In this document: piece after piece, positions 1 to 7,987 of the stretch | Numbering within the stretch: position 1 is the first letter of the stretch | Layout of the letters: each line of letters begins with the position of its first letter | DNA from: JAMXLO01 sp036265005 | GTDB lineage: Bacteria; Pseudomonadota; Alphaproteobacteria; Acetobacterales; Acetobacteraceae | Reading direction: 5' to 3' | Length of the DNA stretch: 64,000 bases | Assembly: GCA_036265005.1 (NCBI GenBank) | Contig: DATAPW010000359.1 | Location: 75,817 to 139,816 of the forward strand | The notes under the pieces: model-generated | The model's input: the letters and a program-made list of their open reading frames with translations, nothing else | Told to the model about the DNA's origin: nothing | Database searches by the model: none | Position numbers and translations under genes: made by a program

Positions 1-472
1 GGTCGGCCTCCAGCGCCGCCAGCAGCTTGTCGTCCCGGCGCACCTTCAGCAGGAAGCCGCGCAGGTCGACAAGGAACTTCCAGCCGTCGGGGATGGTGGT
101 GAACTGGGTCAGCAGCTTCAGCCGCGGTGGTTCCAGTGCCCGCCGCAGAGCCGCCTTCGCGATCGCCAACTCGGCTGGATCGGCCGCTGCCTGCACCGAG
201 GTGTAGGCCGCGGCCACTGCTTCTGCATCCGAATCAAAGCTGGCCAGCGTGCGCAGGAACTCCTTGCGCCCCGCCTCATCGAATTCCTGGTACGTCTCGG
301 CCAGCTTGGCGGCACGATTGCGGCCGCTGACTTCGCCGCCACGACCTTCCAGGCACGCACGCATCTGGGTAGCGATGGACTCGTCCGGTACCCCGGTCGC
401 CATGTCACGCCAGGCCGTGGTGATGCGGCGAATGGCGCGATCGAGCAGGCCGGGTACGGCGATGTCACTCAT
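1..472 (-). CDS. Malonyl-CoA decarboxylase, N-terminal part (runs off the window)
   Basis: An uninterrupted minus-strand frame begins at ATG 472 (reading MSDIAVPGLLDRAIRRI) and leaves the window at base 1, giving 157 codons. The visible part is alpha-helical and contains a segment like LLTQFTTIPDGWKFLVDLRG. It resembles the 'fNtapGGt..LV.mRadLL' region that I recall from the helical N-terminal domain of malonyl-CoA decarboxylase, the enzyme that converts malonyl-CoA to acetyl-CoA and CO2. The catalytic C-terminal domain lies outside, so the call rests on the N-terminal domain only. It starts 28 bases after the stop of nnr on the same strand and may be co-transcribed with it. Confidence 0.72.
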   Translation of the reverse strand, partial: MSDIAVPGLLDRAIRRITTAWRDMATGVPDESIATQMRACLEGRGGEVSGRNRAAKLAETYQEFDEAGRKEFLRTLASFDSDAEAVAAAYTSVQAAADPAELAIAKAALRRALEPPRLKLLTQFTTIPDGWKFLVDLRGFLLKVRRDDKLLAALEAD

Positions 473-500
473 GCAGGCGTTCCTCGATGGCGGATCGCGA

Positions 501-1970
501 TCATAGCCGCTTGGCCGGTAGATGTGATCGACATGATGTCGTGACCAGGGCTGGTGTAAGTGCCGGCAGCAGGTCTTCCACCACGAGGCCCGGGCCGGCC
601 AGTACGGCGGCGCGGCCGTGGATGAATGCACCGGCGGCGGCGGCGTCCCACGGAGCCATGCCCTGTGCCAGCAAGCCGGCGATCAGCCCGGCCAGCACGT
701 CGCCCGAGCCCGCGGTGGCGAGCCAGGGTGGTGCCGACGCATTGATCGCCGCCCGGCCGCCAGGCTCGGCGATAATCGTGTCGGCGCCCTTCAGCAGCAC
801 CGCGGCTCCGGTACGCAGAGCCGCAGCCCGTGCAGCGGCAACCCGGTCGGCACCGGGATCGCCGAACGCACGCGCAAACTCTCCCGCGTGCGGGGTCAGG
901 ACAGCCGCTCCGCGCAACGCCTCGGGCTCACCGGCAAAAGCGGAAAACACATCCGCGTCAGCCACCACGCAACGGCCGGCAGCGAGCAGGACCGGCAGGG
1001 TGGCGCGGGCTGTGTCCGGCCCGAGCCCCGGCCCACACACCCAGACGTGGCGCCGCTTGTCCGCCAGCAGATCTGCCAGCGATGCGTCACTGACCAGCAC
1101 GCCGGGCGAGCCGGCACGATAGATGTCGCCGCGGCCGGTTGCCGCGATGGTCACGAGGCCGGCGCCGCCGCGCCGCGCCGCATCGGCCGCCAGCCGCGCC
1201 GCACCCGTCATCGTCGCGCCGCCGACCACCGTGACGTGGCCGCGCGAATACTTGTGGGACTGCGGCCCCGGCGTCGGCAGGCGCCACAGCTCAGGCAGGT
1301 TGGCGAAGGTATTCGGGCGGGCCTGCTGCAGCGCCGCTCCGGGCAAGCCGATGTCGGCCAGCACGAGCTCGCCGCATAGCTCGCGTCCAGGCAGCAGCAA
1401 ATGGCCCGGCTTCAGGCGGAAGAACGTCACGGTCAGAATCGCCTGCGGAGCATAGCCGCGCACCGCGCCGGTGGCGCCGTCCAGCCCGCTCGGCACATCC
1501 ACCGCTGCTACGCGCCGGGCGGCACGCAACGTGTCGGCGACGATGCCATCGACATCGCGCGCCAGGCCGGCGCCAAACACCGCATCGATCACGAGGTCCG
1601 CGCGCGCCGCCTCGGCCGGGGTGAACGGCGCACAGGGTCCATGCCATCGGGATGCGGCATCGGCTGCGTCGGAGCCGGTGCGCGGCGGCGCCAGTGCGGC
1701 AACCGCCACCGGCCAGCCCGCCTGCTGCAGCAGCCTCGCCGCGACATAACCGTCGCCGCCGTTGTTGCCTGGGCCGGCCAGCACAAGGGTGCGGCATGGC
1801 CGGATTCGCTTGCGTACCGCCTGCGCCACCGCGCGGCCGGCATTCGCCATCAGTGTCGGAACCGCGACACCCAACGCCGGCGACGCCGCATCGGCACGCG
1901 CCATCTCCTCGGGAGTCAGCAACTCCGGACGGCCGGCAAGCGCTTGCAACCAATCGGGATCGAATGTCAC
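501..1970 (-). CDS. nnr: Bifunctional NAD(P)HX epimerase / ADP-dependent NAD(P)HX dehydratase
   Basis: This enzyme repairs hydrated NADH and NADPH. The N-terminal YjeF_N epimerase domain (about residues 15-215) carries the nucleotide-binding signature GPGNNGGDGYVAAR. The C-terminal ribokinase-like dehydratase domain (about 235-485) carries LTPHAGEFARAFG, LLKGADTII and ATAGSGDVLAGL, the ADP-binding and catalytic motifs of the family. I place the start at GTG 1970 (VTFDPDWLQAL), giving 489 residues, the usual size; the longer open frame upstream is arginine-rich and runs under the divergent dehydrogenase gene. It is divergent from the 3-hydroxyacyl-CoA dehydrogenase gene with 59 bases between the starts. 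Confidence 0.93.
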   Translation of the reverse strand: MTFDPDWLQALAGRPELLTPEEMARADAASPALGVAVPTLMANAGRAVAQAVRKRIRPCRTLVLAGPGNNGGDGYVAARLLQQAGWPVAVAALAPPRTGSDAADAASRWHGPCAPFTPAEAARADLVIDAVFGAGLARDVDGIVADTLRAARRVAAVDVPSGLDGATGAVRGYAPQAILTVTFFRLKPGHLLLPGRELCGELVLADIGLPGAALQQARPNTFANLPELWRLPTPGPQSHKYSRGHVTVVGGATMTGAARLAADAARRGGAGLVTIAATGRGDIYRAGSPGVLVSDASLADLLADKRRHVWVCGPGLGPDTARATLPVLLAAGRCVVADADVFSAFAGEPEALRGAAVLTPHAGEFARAFGDPGADRVAAARAAALRTGAAVLLKGADTIIAEPGGRAAINASAPPWLATAGSGDVLAGLIAGLLAQGMAPWDAAAAGAFIHGRAAVLAGPGLVVEDLLPALTPALVTTSCRSHLPAKRL

Positions 1971-2029
1971 GCGTTGACTCTGCGTGTCGACGGCGCTGAC
2001 CTCAAGCCCCCGAATCGCGGAGATTGAAC

Positions 2030-2959
2030 ATGACCACCATTGCCGTCGTCGGTGCAGGCCTGATCGGCCGCGCCTGGTCCATCGTGTTCGCCCGCGCAGG
2101 GTTCGACGTGGCGTTGTGGGATCCGTATCCGCAGCAGACCCAGGCCGCACTCGGCTTCATCGCCGAACGGTTGCCGGAATTGCAGGAGGCGGGACTGCTG
2201 GGCGAAGCGCCGCACGCGGTGGCAGCGCGCATCCATCCGGTTGCGACGCTGACCGATGCGGTACGCGATGCCGAACACGTGCAGGAGAACGGGCCGGAAC
2301 GGGTGGATGCCAAGCTTCCGCTGTTCGCCGAGCTGGACCGCGTCGCGCGCCCGGATACCGTGCTGGCGAGTTCCACCAGCGGCATCCCTGCCAGCGCGTT
2401 CACCGAAGGCCTGGCGGGGCGCGGGCGGTGCCTGGTCGCGCATCCGGTGAACCCGCCATATCTCATCCCGCTGGTCGAGTTGTGTCCCGCGCCATGGACC
2501 GATGCCGCGGTGGTGGCGCGCACCCACACACTGATGACGCGTGCCGGCCAGGTGCCGGCGACGGTGAACAAGGAGATGGACGGGTTCGCGCTGAACCGGC
2601 TGCAAGGCGCCTTGCTGGCCGAGGCGTTCCGCCTGGTGGCGGACGATGTGATCTCGCCGGCTGATCTCGACGCACTGGTGAAGCATGGGCTCGGGTTGCG
2701 CTGGAGCTTTATGGGGCCGTTGGAGACGATCGACCTGAATGCACCGGGCGGGCTGGCGGACTACTGCGAGCGCTACGGGCCGCTGTACGCGACGATGCAG
2801 CAGCAGATGACGCCACGCGAATGGGATGCGACGCTGGTCGACAAACTGCAGGCGGCGCGGCGCGCCGAGCTGCCGGCGAACATGCAGGGGATCCGGCAGG
2901 AATGGCGTGACCGGCGCCTGATGGCGTTGCTGGCGCACAAGGCGGGACAGCCGGAGTAA
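2030..2959 (+). CDS. 3-hydroxyacyl-CoA dehydrogenase family oxidoreductase (lambda-crystallin / L-gulonate dehydrogenase type)
   Basis: This is a 309-residue single-module NAD-dependent 3-hydroxyacid dehydrogenase. The Rossmann motif IAVVGAGLIGRAW opens the protein. The segments SSTSGIPAS and HPVNPPYLIPLVE correspond to the catalytic His-containing loop, and the helical C-terminal dimerisation domain starts near VNKEMDGFALNRLQGAL. The HPVNPP wording and the short length fit the CRYL1-like branch rather than the fatty-acid oxidation FadB or PaaH branches. The substrate may therefore be L-gulonate, carnitine or another beta-hydroxyacid and is not fixed by sequence. ATG 2030 is preferred over the TTG six bases upstream because MTTIAVVGAG is the normal N-terminus. 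Confidence 0.9.
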   Translation: MTTIAVVGAGLIGRAWSIVFARAGFDVALWDPYPQQTQAALGFIAERLPELQEAGLLGEAPHAVAARIHPVATLTDAVRDAEHVQENGPERVDAKLPLFAELDRVARPDTVLASSTSGIPASAFTEGLAGRGRCLVAHPVNPPYLIPLVELCPAPWTDAAVVARTHTLMTRAGQVPATVNKEMDGFALNRLQGALLAEAFRLVADDVISPADLDALVKHGLGLRWSFMGPLETIDLNAPGGLADYCERYGPLYATMQQQMTPREWDATLVDKLQAARRAELPANMQGIRQEWRDRRLMALLAHKAGQPE

Positions 2960-3054
2960 CCGGTTTGCCACGATGGCTGGATGTGTGTGGATGGCTACAA
3001 GTTGCGATTGAGCGTGCGGCGATCCAGCAACGCGGAAGGCAATGGTGACGGTGG

Positions 3055-3492
3055 CTATCGCTGCCACAGATAAAGCACGTCCGGCTCCTTCTCGTGGTTC
3101 GCTGCACCGTCCGTCTGCCTGATCGCAACGAAGCCGCGCGCCTCGTAGAACCGACGCGCCGCATTATTGCGCTGGAACGTCCAAAGCTGCAGGCGCGAAT
3201 GGGAGGACCGGGCAACCTGCAGCAGCGCCGTCCCCACGCCACGGCCGTGAAAATCCGGCAGCACGTAGAGCTGGTCGATCCACTCCTGGCGGAAAGCGAC
3301 GATGCCGATCAGGCTCGCGGCCTTCCAGGCACCCCAGAGCGTGCAGGCCGGGAACACCGTCTCGCGGAAATACCGGCGAACGTCGTCGGGCGAATGCCGC
3401 CCGGCCAGCCACGGCAGGCGTTCATCGAATGCGATGCGATGAACATCGGCCGCCGCGTCCATGTCGGCGATGCCGAGTTGCGACAGGTCCAC
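3055..3492 (-). CDS. GNAT family N-acetyltransferase
   Basis: A 145-residue GNAT-fold protein. The acetyl-CoA binding motif A is visible as DQLYVLPDFHGRGVGTALL, followed by the motif B part RNNAARRFYEARGFVAIRQTDG. The open frame continues far upstream, but that part is a shadow of the permease gene. I place the start at GTG 3492, eight bases after the permease stop (3501), which fits an operon-distal gene. An ATG a few codons further in (before DAAADVHR) is an alternative. The substrate is unknown. It is last in the peptide-transporter operon, so acetylation of an imported amine or peptide is possible, but that is inference. Confidence 0.83.
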   Translation of the reverse strand: MDLSQLGIADMDAAADVHRIAFDERLPWLAGRHSPDDVRRYFRETVFPACTLWGAWKAASLIGIVAFRQEWIDQLYVLPDFHGRGVGTALLQVARSSHSRLQLWTFQRNNAARRFYEARGFVAIRQTDGAANHEKEPDVLYLWQR

Positions 3493-3500
3493 AGCGCGGC

Positions 3501-4388
3501 TCAGCGCCCGCGCGGATCGAGCGCATCGCGCAGCCCGTCGCCGACCAGGTTGAACGACAGCACGGCGAGGAAGATCGCCAGGCCGGGGAACACCGCGAGC
3601 CACGGCGCCTGCGACAGGAAGCGTTGCGCCGAATTCAGCATCGAACCCCAGGACGGATCCGGCGGCTGCTGGCCCAGGCCGAGAAACGACAGGCTCGCCT
3701 CGGCGATGATCGCCGCGGCGATGGCCAGCGTACCCTGCACCATGATCGGCGGCACGATGTTCGGCAGCACATGGCGGACCGCCACGCGCCAGGCCGGATT
3801 GCCGATGGCGCGCGCCGCCTCGACATAATCGTTGCTGCTGGCGTCGAGCGTCGCGGCGCGCGCCACACGCATGAAGCGCGGCGCGGTGGAGACGCCGATC
3901 GCGATCATCGCATTGGTCAGGTCGGGGCCGAGGAATGCCGCCAGCGCGATTGCCAGGATGAGGAACGGACAGGCCAGCATGGCATCGACGATGCGGCTCA
4001 GTATCACGTCGATCCAGCCGCCGGCGAAACCCGCCATCAGGCCGGCGGGAACACCGATGCCGGCGGCAATCAGCACCGACACCACGCCGGCGAGCAGGCT
4101 GGCGCGCGCACCGAAGATCACCCGGGACAGCACGTCGCGCCCGTTTTCGTCGGTGCCCATCCAGTGCGCCAGCGACGGCGCCTTGCGGATCGCGGTCCAC
4201 GAGGTTGCGATGGGGTCGTAGGGCGCGATCACATGCGCGAGGATCGCGACGCCGATGAACAGCACGATGACGACAAGTCCGGCAACGGCAACCGGCCGAT
4301 GCAGGAAGCGGCGCAGCGCAAGCTGTGCCGGGCTCTGCGGCATTGCCGCGGTACGGGCGACGGCGGGTGCGGCGATGGTGGTACTCAT
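3501..4388 (-). CDS. Peptide/nickel-type ABC transporter permease (DppC-like)
   Basis: Inner-membrane permease subunit of 295 residues with a DppC-type layout: a soluble N-terminal tail, the first membrane segment at PVAVAGLVVIVLFIGVAI, a periplasmic loop with the conserved GTDENGRDVLSR, then five more membrane segments. The EAA loop that contacts the ATPase reads YVEAARAIGNPAWRVAVRHVLPN. ATG 4388 (MSTTIAAP) is chosen because the longer frame would be encoded by the palindromic repeat at 4417-4508. It follows the DppB-like gene, separated by that repeat. No cognate ATPase is encoded in the window. Confidence 0.93.
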   Translation of the reverse strand: MSTTIAAPAVARTAAMPQSPAQLALRRFLHRPVAVAGLVVIVLFIGVAILAHVIAPYDPIATSWTAIRKAPSLAHWMGTDENGRDVLSRVIFGARASLLAGVVSVLIAAGIGVPAGLMAGFAGGWIDVILSRIVDAMLACPFLILAIALAAFLGPDLTNAMIAIGVSTAPRFMRVARAATLDASSNDYVEAARAIGNPAWRVAVRHVLPNIVPPIMVQGTLAIAAAIIAEASLSFLGLGQQPPDPSWGSMLNSAQRFLSQAPWLAVFPGLAIFLAVLSFNLVGDGLRDALDPRGR

Positions 4389-4416
4389 CCCGGCGTCGCT
4401 TCCACAGTCGCCCTGA

Positions 4417-4508
4417 TTGTCATGGCCGGGCGTGGCCCGGCCACCCGCGTCTTCGCTGCGGTGGCGACAGGAAGAGGTGGGTGGCCGGGCCAGGGCCGGC
4501 CATGACAA
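4417..4508. repeat. Long inverted repeat between the two permease genes
   Basis: Left arm 4417-4446 and right arm 4479-4508 are 30-base inverted copies that differ at only about two positions. They flank a 32-base loop. The arms begin TTGTCATGGCCGG and would fold into a very stable hairpin in the dppB-dppC mRNA. It is an intergenic palindromic unit and could stabilise mRNA or set unequal expression of the two subunits. It carries no coding signal of its own. Confidence 0.88.
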
Positions 4509-4518
4509 CCAGGGTAGC

Positions 4519-5466
4519 TCATGCGCCCCTCAGCCTTGGGTTGATCACCACGTACAGCACGTCGGCCAGCAGGTTCAGCATCACATACAGAAACGCCGTC
4601 ACCAGAACGACGCCCTGCACCACCGGATAGTCGCGGTTGAACACCGCATCAACGATCATCTTACCGAAACCGGGAATGCTGAACACCTGTTCGGTCAGCA
4701 CGGCACCGGAGAACAGCGTGCCCAGCTCAAGCGCCCCCAGTGTCACCACCGGGATCAGCGCATTGCGCAACGCGTGACGCAGCACCACGATGAACTCGCG
4801 CAAACCCTTGGCGCGCGCGGTCCGCACATAGTCCTGGTCCAGCACGGTCAGCATCGCACTCCGGGTGTGCCGCATCAGGATCGCCGCGATGGCGTTGCCC
4901 AGCACAAACGCCGGCATGATCGTGGTGGCGAGCGATTGTCGCCAGTCTTCGGTCAGCGGCACGTAACCTGACGGCGGCAGCCATCCCAGTTGCACCGAAA
5001 CCAGCAGGATCAGCATGATGCCGAGCCAGAAATTCGGCGTGGACAGGCCGGCGAGCCCGATGGCGTTGGCGACGTAGTCCCAGAACCCGTTGCGGTACAC
5101 CGCAGCGACAATGCCCGCCGGCACGCCGATCAGCACCGCGATGGCGAACGCCATCGTGCCGAGCTGCAACGTCACCGGCAGCTTCTGGACGACAAGCTGC
5201 GCCACCGGCTGGCGGATGCGCCACGAATAGCCCAGGTCGCCTTGCAGCACATTGCCCATCCAGTGCAGGTACTGCACGGGCAGCGACCGATCGAGCCACA
5301 ATTCGGAGCGGATCTGCGCCAGCACCTGCGGATCGCCGCGTTCCTCGCCGGCCATCACCAGCGCCGGATCGCCAGGCATCAGTTGCTGCAGGCAGAACAC
5401 CAGCACGCTGACCAGCAGCAATGTCGGGATGATCTGCGCGATGCGCGTGCCGAGATGTCCGCGCAC
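4519..5466 (-). CDS. Peptide/nickel-type ABC transporter permease (DppB-like)
   Basis: Inner-membrane permease of 315 residues. The N-terminal membrane helix IIPTLLLVSVLVFCLQQLMPGDP is the standard opening of the DppB family. The periplasmic stretch has LDRSLPVQYLHWMGNVLQGDLGYS, and the EAA loop reads VRTARAKGLREFIVVLRHALRNAL. The gene starts at GTG 5466, and its first base overlaps the last base of the TAG stop of the binding-protein gene (TAGTG), which implies translational coupling. The longer open frame upstream is a shadow of the binding-protein gene. It pairs with the DppC-like permease to form the channel. Confidence 0.93.
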   Translation of the reverse strand: MRGHLGTRIAQIIPTLLLVSVLVFCLQQLMPGDPALVMAGEERGDPQVLAQIRSELWLDRSLPVQYLHWMGNVLQGDLGYSWRIRQPVAQLVVQKLPVTLQLGTMAFAIAVLIGVPAGIVAAVYRNGFWDYVANAIGLAGLSTPNFWLGIMLILLVSVQLGWLPPSGYVPLTEDWRQSLATTIMPAFVLGNAIAAILMRHTRSAMLTVLDQDYVRTARAKGLREFIVVLRHALRNALIPVVTLGALELGTLFSGAVLTEQVFSIPGFGKMIVDAVFNRDYPVVQGVVLVTAFLYVMLNLLADVLYVVINPRLRGA

Positions 5467-6968
5467 TACTTCGACATCTCCATGCCCTGGATCCGGATCA
5501 TGCCGTCGGGCACCGGGCGATAGCCTTGCAGCTTCGCCGACATGCCGACGATGTTGCGTGCCGTCCAGAGATAGGTCAGCGGCAGGTCCTTGCGCAACTC
5601 GGGCCACATCTGGTCGTAGATCGCCTTGCGCTTTGCCGGGTCCTCGGAGCTGCGTCCCTCGTCCAACAGCTTGTCCACCATCGGGTTGCTGTAGTGGCTG
5701 GCGTTGTTGCCCTGGCCGGTGTGCAGGAACTGATAGGTGTTGCCGTCGATATCGACGCGGCCGGACCAGCCGATCATGTACGCCTGGTACTCGCCGCGCT
5801 GCGATGCGGCCAGCGAGGAGGCGAACTCCATCGACTGGATGTGCACGTCGAAGCCGGCTTCGGCCGCCATCGACTGGATCACCTCGGAGGCCTGCATCAC
5901 CTGCGGATCGTTGAAGGTCAGCAGGTCGAGCTTCACCGGCAGCGGCACGCCGGCCTGCTTCAGCAACGCCTTCGCCTTGGCCACGTCGCGGGCCGGTACC
6001 TTCAGTGCACCATCGTAGAACGGCGAACTCGCCGGCACAGCCTGAACCGTCGGCGAGTACATGTCGTTGAACACCACGTTGACCAGCGCCGCGCGATCGA
6101 TGGCGAGGTCGAGTGCCTGGCGGACCAGCGCATTCTGGCCATACGGATTGTCCGCCTGCGGCCCGTTGGCCAGGTTGTTGGTGATGCTGAAATAGCCGAG
6201 CGCGTCGGAGACGACCAGGCGCAGCTTCGGATCGGCCTTCACCGCAGCCGCATCCGTCGGCGCCACGTATTCCACGATATCCACAGTGCCAGCCTTCAGG
6301 TTGGCCAGCCGGACAGATGAATCGACAAGGACCTGGTACACCACCTTGTCGAAGTGGATGTCCTTGGCATCCCAATAATCGGCGAAACGCTCCAGCGTCA
6401 CGTGATCCTGCGGCACGCGTTCGACGAACTTGAACGGACCGCTGCACACCGGATGCGCGGCAAAATCCTTGCCGGCCGCTTCGGTTGCCTTTGGCGGCAG
6501 GATCATGCCCGCACGGTCTGTCAACTGCGCCAGGAAAGCCCCCGACGGGCTCTTCAGCACGATGCGCACTGTGGCGGGATCCACCACCTCCACATGATCG
6601 ATCGAGCTGATCTCGCTCTTGCGGAAGCTGCCCTGCATCGTCAGGTGGCGTTCTAGCGAGTACTTCACCGAGGCCGCATCGAGCATCTCGCCGTCCTGGA
6701 ACTTCACGCCGGAACGCAGATGGACAATCAGCGTCTTGTCGTCCGCCCATTCGTACCCGGTCGCAAGCTGCGGCACGATGTTCAGCTTCTCATCGATGTC
6801 GAACAGCTTGTCGCACAGGCCGGCGAACACGATGCGGCCGACATAGGTGGTGGCGGTGGTCGGATCCATCACGTCGAGATCCTCCCGCAGTGCGACGTGC
6901 AATGTCTGCGCAAAGGCGGGAAGCGTGGTGACCAGCAGGCAGGCGGCAGCAAGCAAGCAACGGCGCAT
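5466..6968 (-). CDS. Family 5 extracellular solute-binding protein (peptide/nickel/opine type)
   Basis: Periplasmic substrate-binding lipocalin-free SBP of 500 residues. It has a Sec signal peptide, MRRCLLAAACLLVTTLPAFA, with predicted cleavage after AFA. The mature protein opens with the family pattern TLHVALREDLDVMDPTTATT, followed by LATGYEWADDKTLIVHLRSGVKFQDGE, the classical SBP_bac_5 signature region. A later segment, VRQALDLAIDRAALV, is also typical. It captures substrate for the DppBC-like channel encoded immediately downstream. Ligand class (di/oligopeptide, opine, glutathione) cannot be read from the sequence. The upstream DUF1028 gene is on the same strand 32 bases away, so the operon probably begins there. 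Confidence 0.95.
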   Translation of the reverse strand: MRRCLLAAACLLVTTLPAFAQTLHVALREDLDVMDPTTATTYVGRIVFAGLCDKLFDIDEKLNIVPQLATGYEWADDKTLIVHLRSGVKFQDGEMLDAASVKYSLERHLTMQGSFRKSEISSIDHVEVVDPATVRIVLKSPSGAFLAQLTDRAGMILPPKATEAAGKDFAAHPVCSGPFKFVERVPQDHVTLERFADYWDAKDIHFDKVVYQVLVDSSVRLANLKAGTVDIVEYVAPTDAAAVKADPKLRLVVSDALGYFSITNNLANGPQADNPYGQNALVRQALDLAIDRAALVNVVFNDMYSPTVQAVPASSPFYDGALKVPARDVAKAKALLKQAGVPLPVKLDLLTFNDPQVMQASEVIQSMAAEAGFDVHIQSMEFASSLAASQRGEYQAYMIGWSGRVDIDGNTYQFLHTGQGNNASHYSNPMVDKLLDEGRSSEDPAKRKAIYDQMWPELRKDLPLTYLWTARNIVGMSAKLQGYRPVPDGMIRIQGMEMSK

Positions 6969-7000
6969 GGTGAAGTTTCCCAGACTTGTTGTTGTGGCGC

Positions 7001-7708
7001 TCAGGTAGGCGGTTTTCCGTCGCGCGCAACGGCGGCATCGATGACTGCACGGTCGAACACGCCGCAGGGGCTATCCGTGCCGGGCAGGAAGCGGCGGAAT
7101 ACAGCGAACCGTTCCTGGCTGACAGCATGCAGCCGCCGCAGTTCCGCCAAAGGATCGGGATGGTCGTCGATGCGGATATCGAGGTCGGGATAGGGATCGC
7201 GCGTGGCGATCTTCATCGCCGCCGACTGCTTGCCGCGCTTGTCGCCGCCGGCAGCCTCGCCGGCCTCCAGCGCGGTCAGCAGGCGGTCCGCCAGCGTGCC
7301 GGCAGCACGCTCGAAGGCCGCCAGGGTGCGTTCCACCACCGCCGATCCAGCCAGCATGTTGCCGGCCACGGAAACATCCGCACCACGCACCGAACCGCAC
7401 CAGGCGACACAATCCTTGCCGGTGTACTGGGCGATGCGGCCCTGGGCGTCGATCATGTGGAGCTGCCGGTGGTCGCGGCCGGCGTCCTCCGCGAGCAGCA
7501 CGGCAGCGATAGCGTCGGGTGGCTCGCCGGCGCGCAACCGCGCCATGCCGTGCACCGCATACATCGGATTGATCAGCGCCTGGGTGGCCAGGGCGGCAAC
7601 TTCGCCCTCGACATGGATCGCCAGCGCACCGACTGCGAAGAAACGCGTCGCTACCGCGGCGCCGAGGGCTCCAGTGACTGGATCGCGCACCAGGATGGAC
7701 CAGGTCAA
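7001..7708 (-). CDS. DUF1028 family protein (Ntn-hydrolase-like)
   Basis: About 235 residues with the DUF1028 pattern: TWSILVRDPVTGALGAAVATRFFAVGA at the N-terminus, then ATQALINPMYAVHGMARLRAG, DAQGRIAQYTGKDCVAWCG, VAGNMLAGSAVVERTLAAFE and a C-terminal DIRIDDHPDPLAELRRL. Known family members often sit beside peptide transporters and have an Ntn-hydrolase-like fold; an amidase role is suspected for the family, not proven. I favour TTG 7708, which has a GGAG nine bases upstream. The GGAG comes from the edge of the neighbouring repeat. An ATG at 7738 would add ten residues encoded by the repeat. Confidence 0.83.
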   Translation of the reverse strand: MTWSILVRDPVTGALGAAVATRFFAVGALAIHVEGEVAALATQALINPMYAVHGMARLRAGEPPDAIAAVLLAEDAGRDHRQLHMIDAQGRIAQYTGKDCVAWCGSVRGADVSVAGNMLAGSAVVERTLAAFERAAGTLADRLLTALEAGEAAGGDKRGKQSAAMKIATRDPYPDLDIRIDDHPDPLAELRRLHAVSQERFAVFRRFLPGTDSPCGVFDRAVIDAAVARDGKPPT

Positions 7709-7709
7709 G

Positions 7710-7925
7710 GCGCGGGGCTCCGCCCCGGACCCCGCCAAGAGGCGCCGCCTCTTGGATCTCCGCCAAGGGCGTAGCCCTTAGAACCCTTCTGTTTGGCAGC
7801 GGTGGGGGGTGGCAACCATCGCCCACCGCTGCCGAACAGGATGGATTCCAAAGGCGATGCCTTTGGTGGGGGTCCAGGGGGCAAAGCCCCCTGGTGGGTT
7901 TCAGGGCGAAGCCCTGGTCCTGCCT
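7710..7925. repeat. Mosaic palindromic repeat island
   Basis: This stretch between the DUF1028 gene and the SelD fusion is built from at least six short perfect or near-perfect hairpins placed end to end: GGGGCTCCGCCCC, CCAAGAGGCGCCGCCTCTTGG, AAGGGCGTAGCCCTT, a longer GGCAGCGGTGGG/CCCACCGCTGCC stem, CCAAAGGCGATGCCTTTGG, CCAGGGGGCAAAGCCCCCTGG and CAGGGCGAAGCCCTG. A diverged copy with the same order and the same central TTTGGCA core lies at 49921-50089. No open frame in it looks coding. Confidence 0.8.
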
Positions 7926-7987
7926 GACGCATGCGCGGCATCCTTGCTGCTCCGGCGACTCGCCGCAAGCCGGCTACGCTGCCCGGA

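Noticed and set aside
4519..6750. Single 743-codon fusion of a binding protein and a DppB-like permease
   Set aside because: The upstream part is an out-of-frame shadow of the binding-protein gene, which ends at 5466; the permease begins at GTG 5466.
7710..7925. CRISPR array or tandem repeat
   Set aside because: The units are different hairpins, with no constant repeat and no spacer of fixed length.
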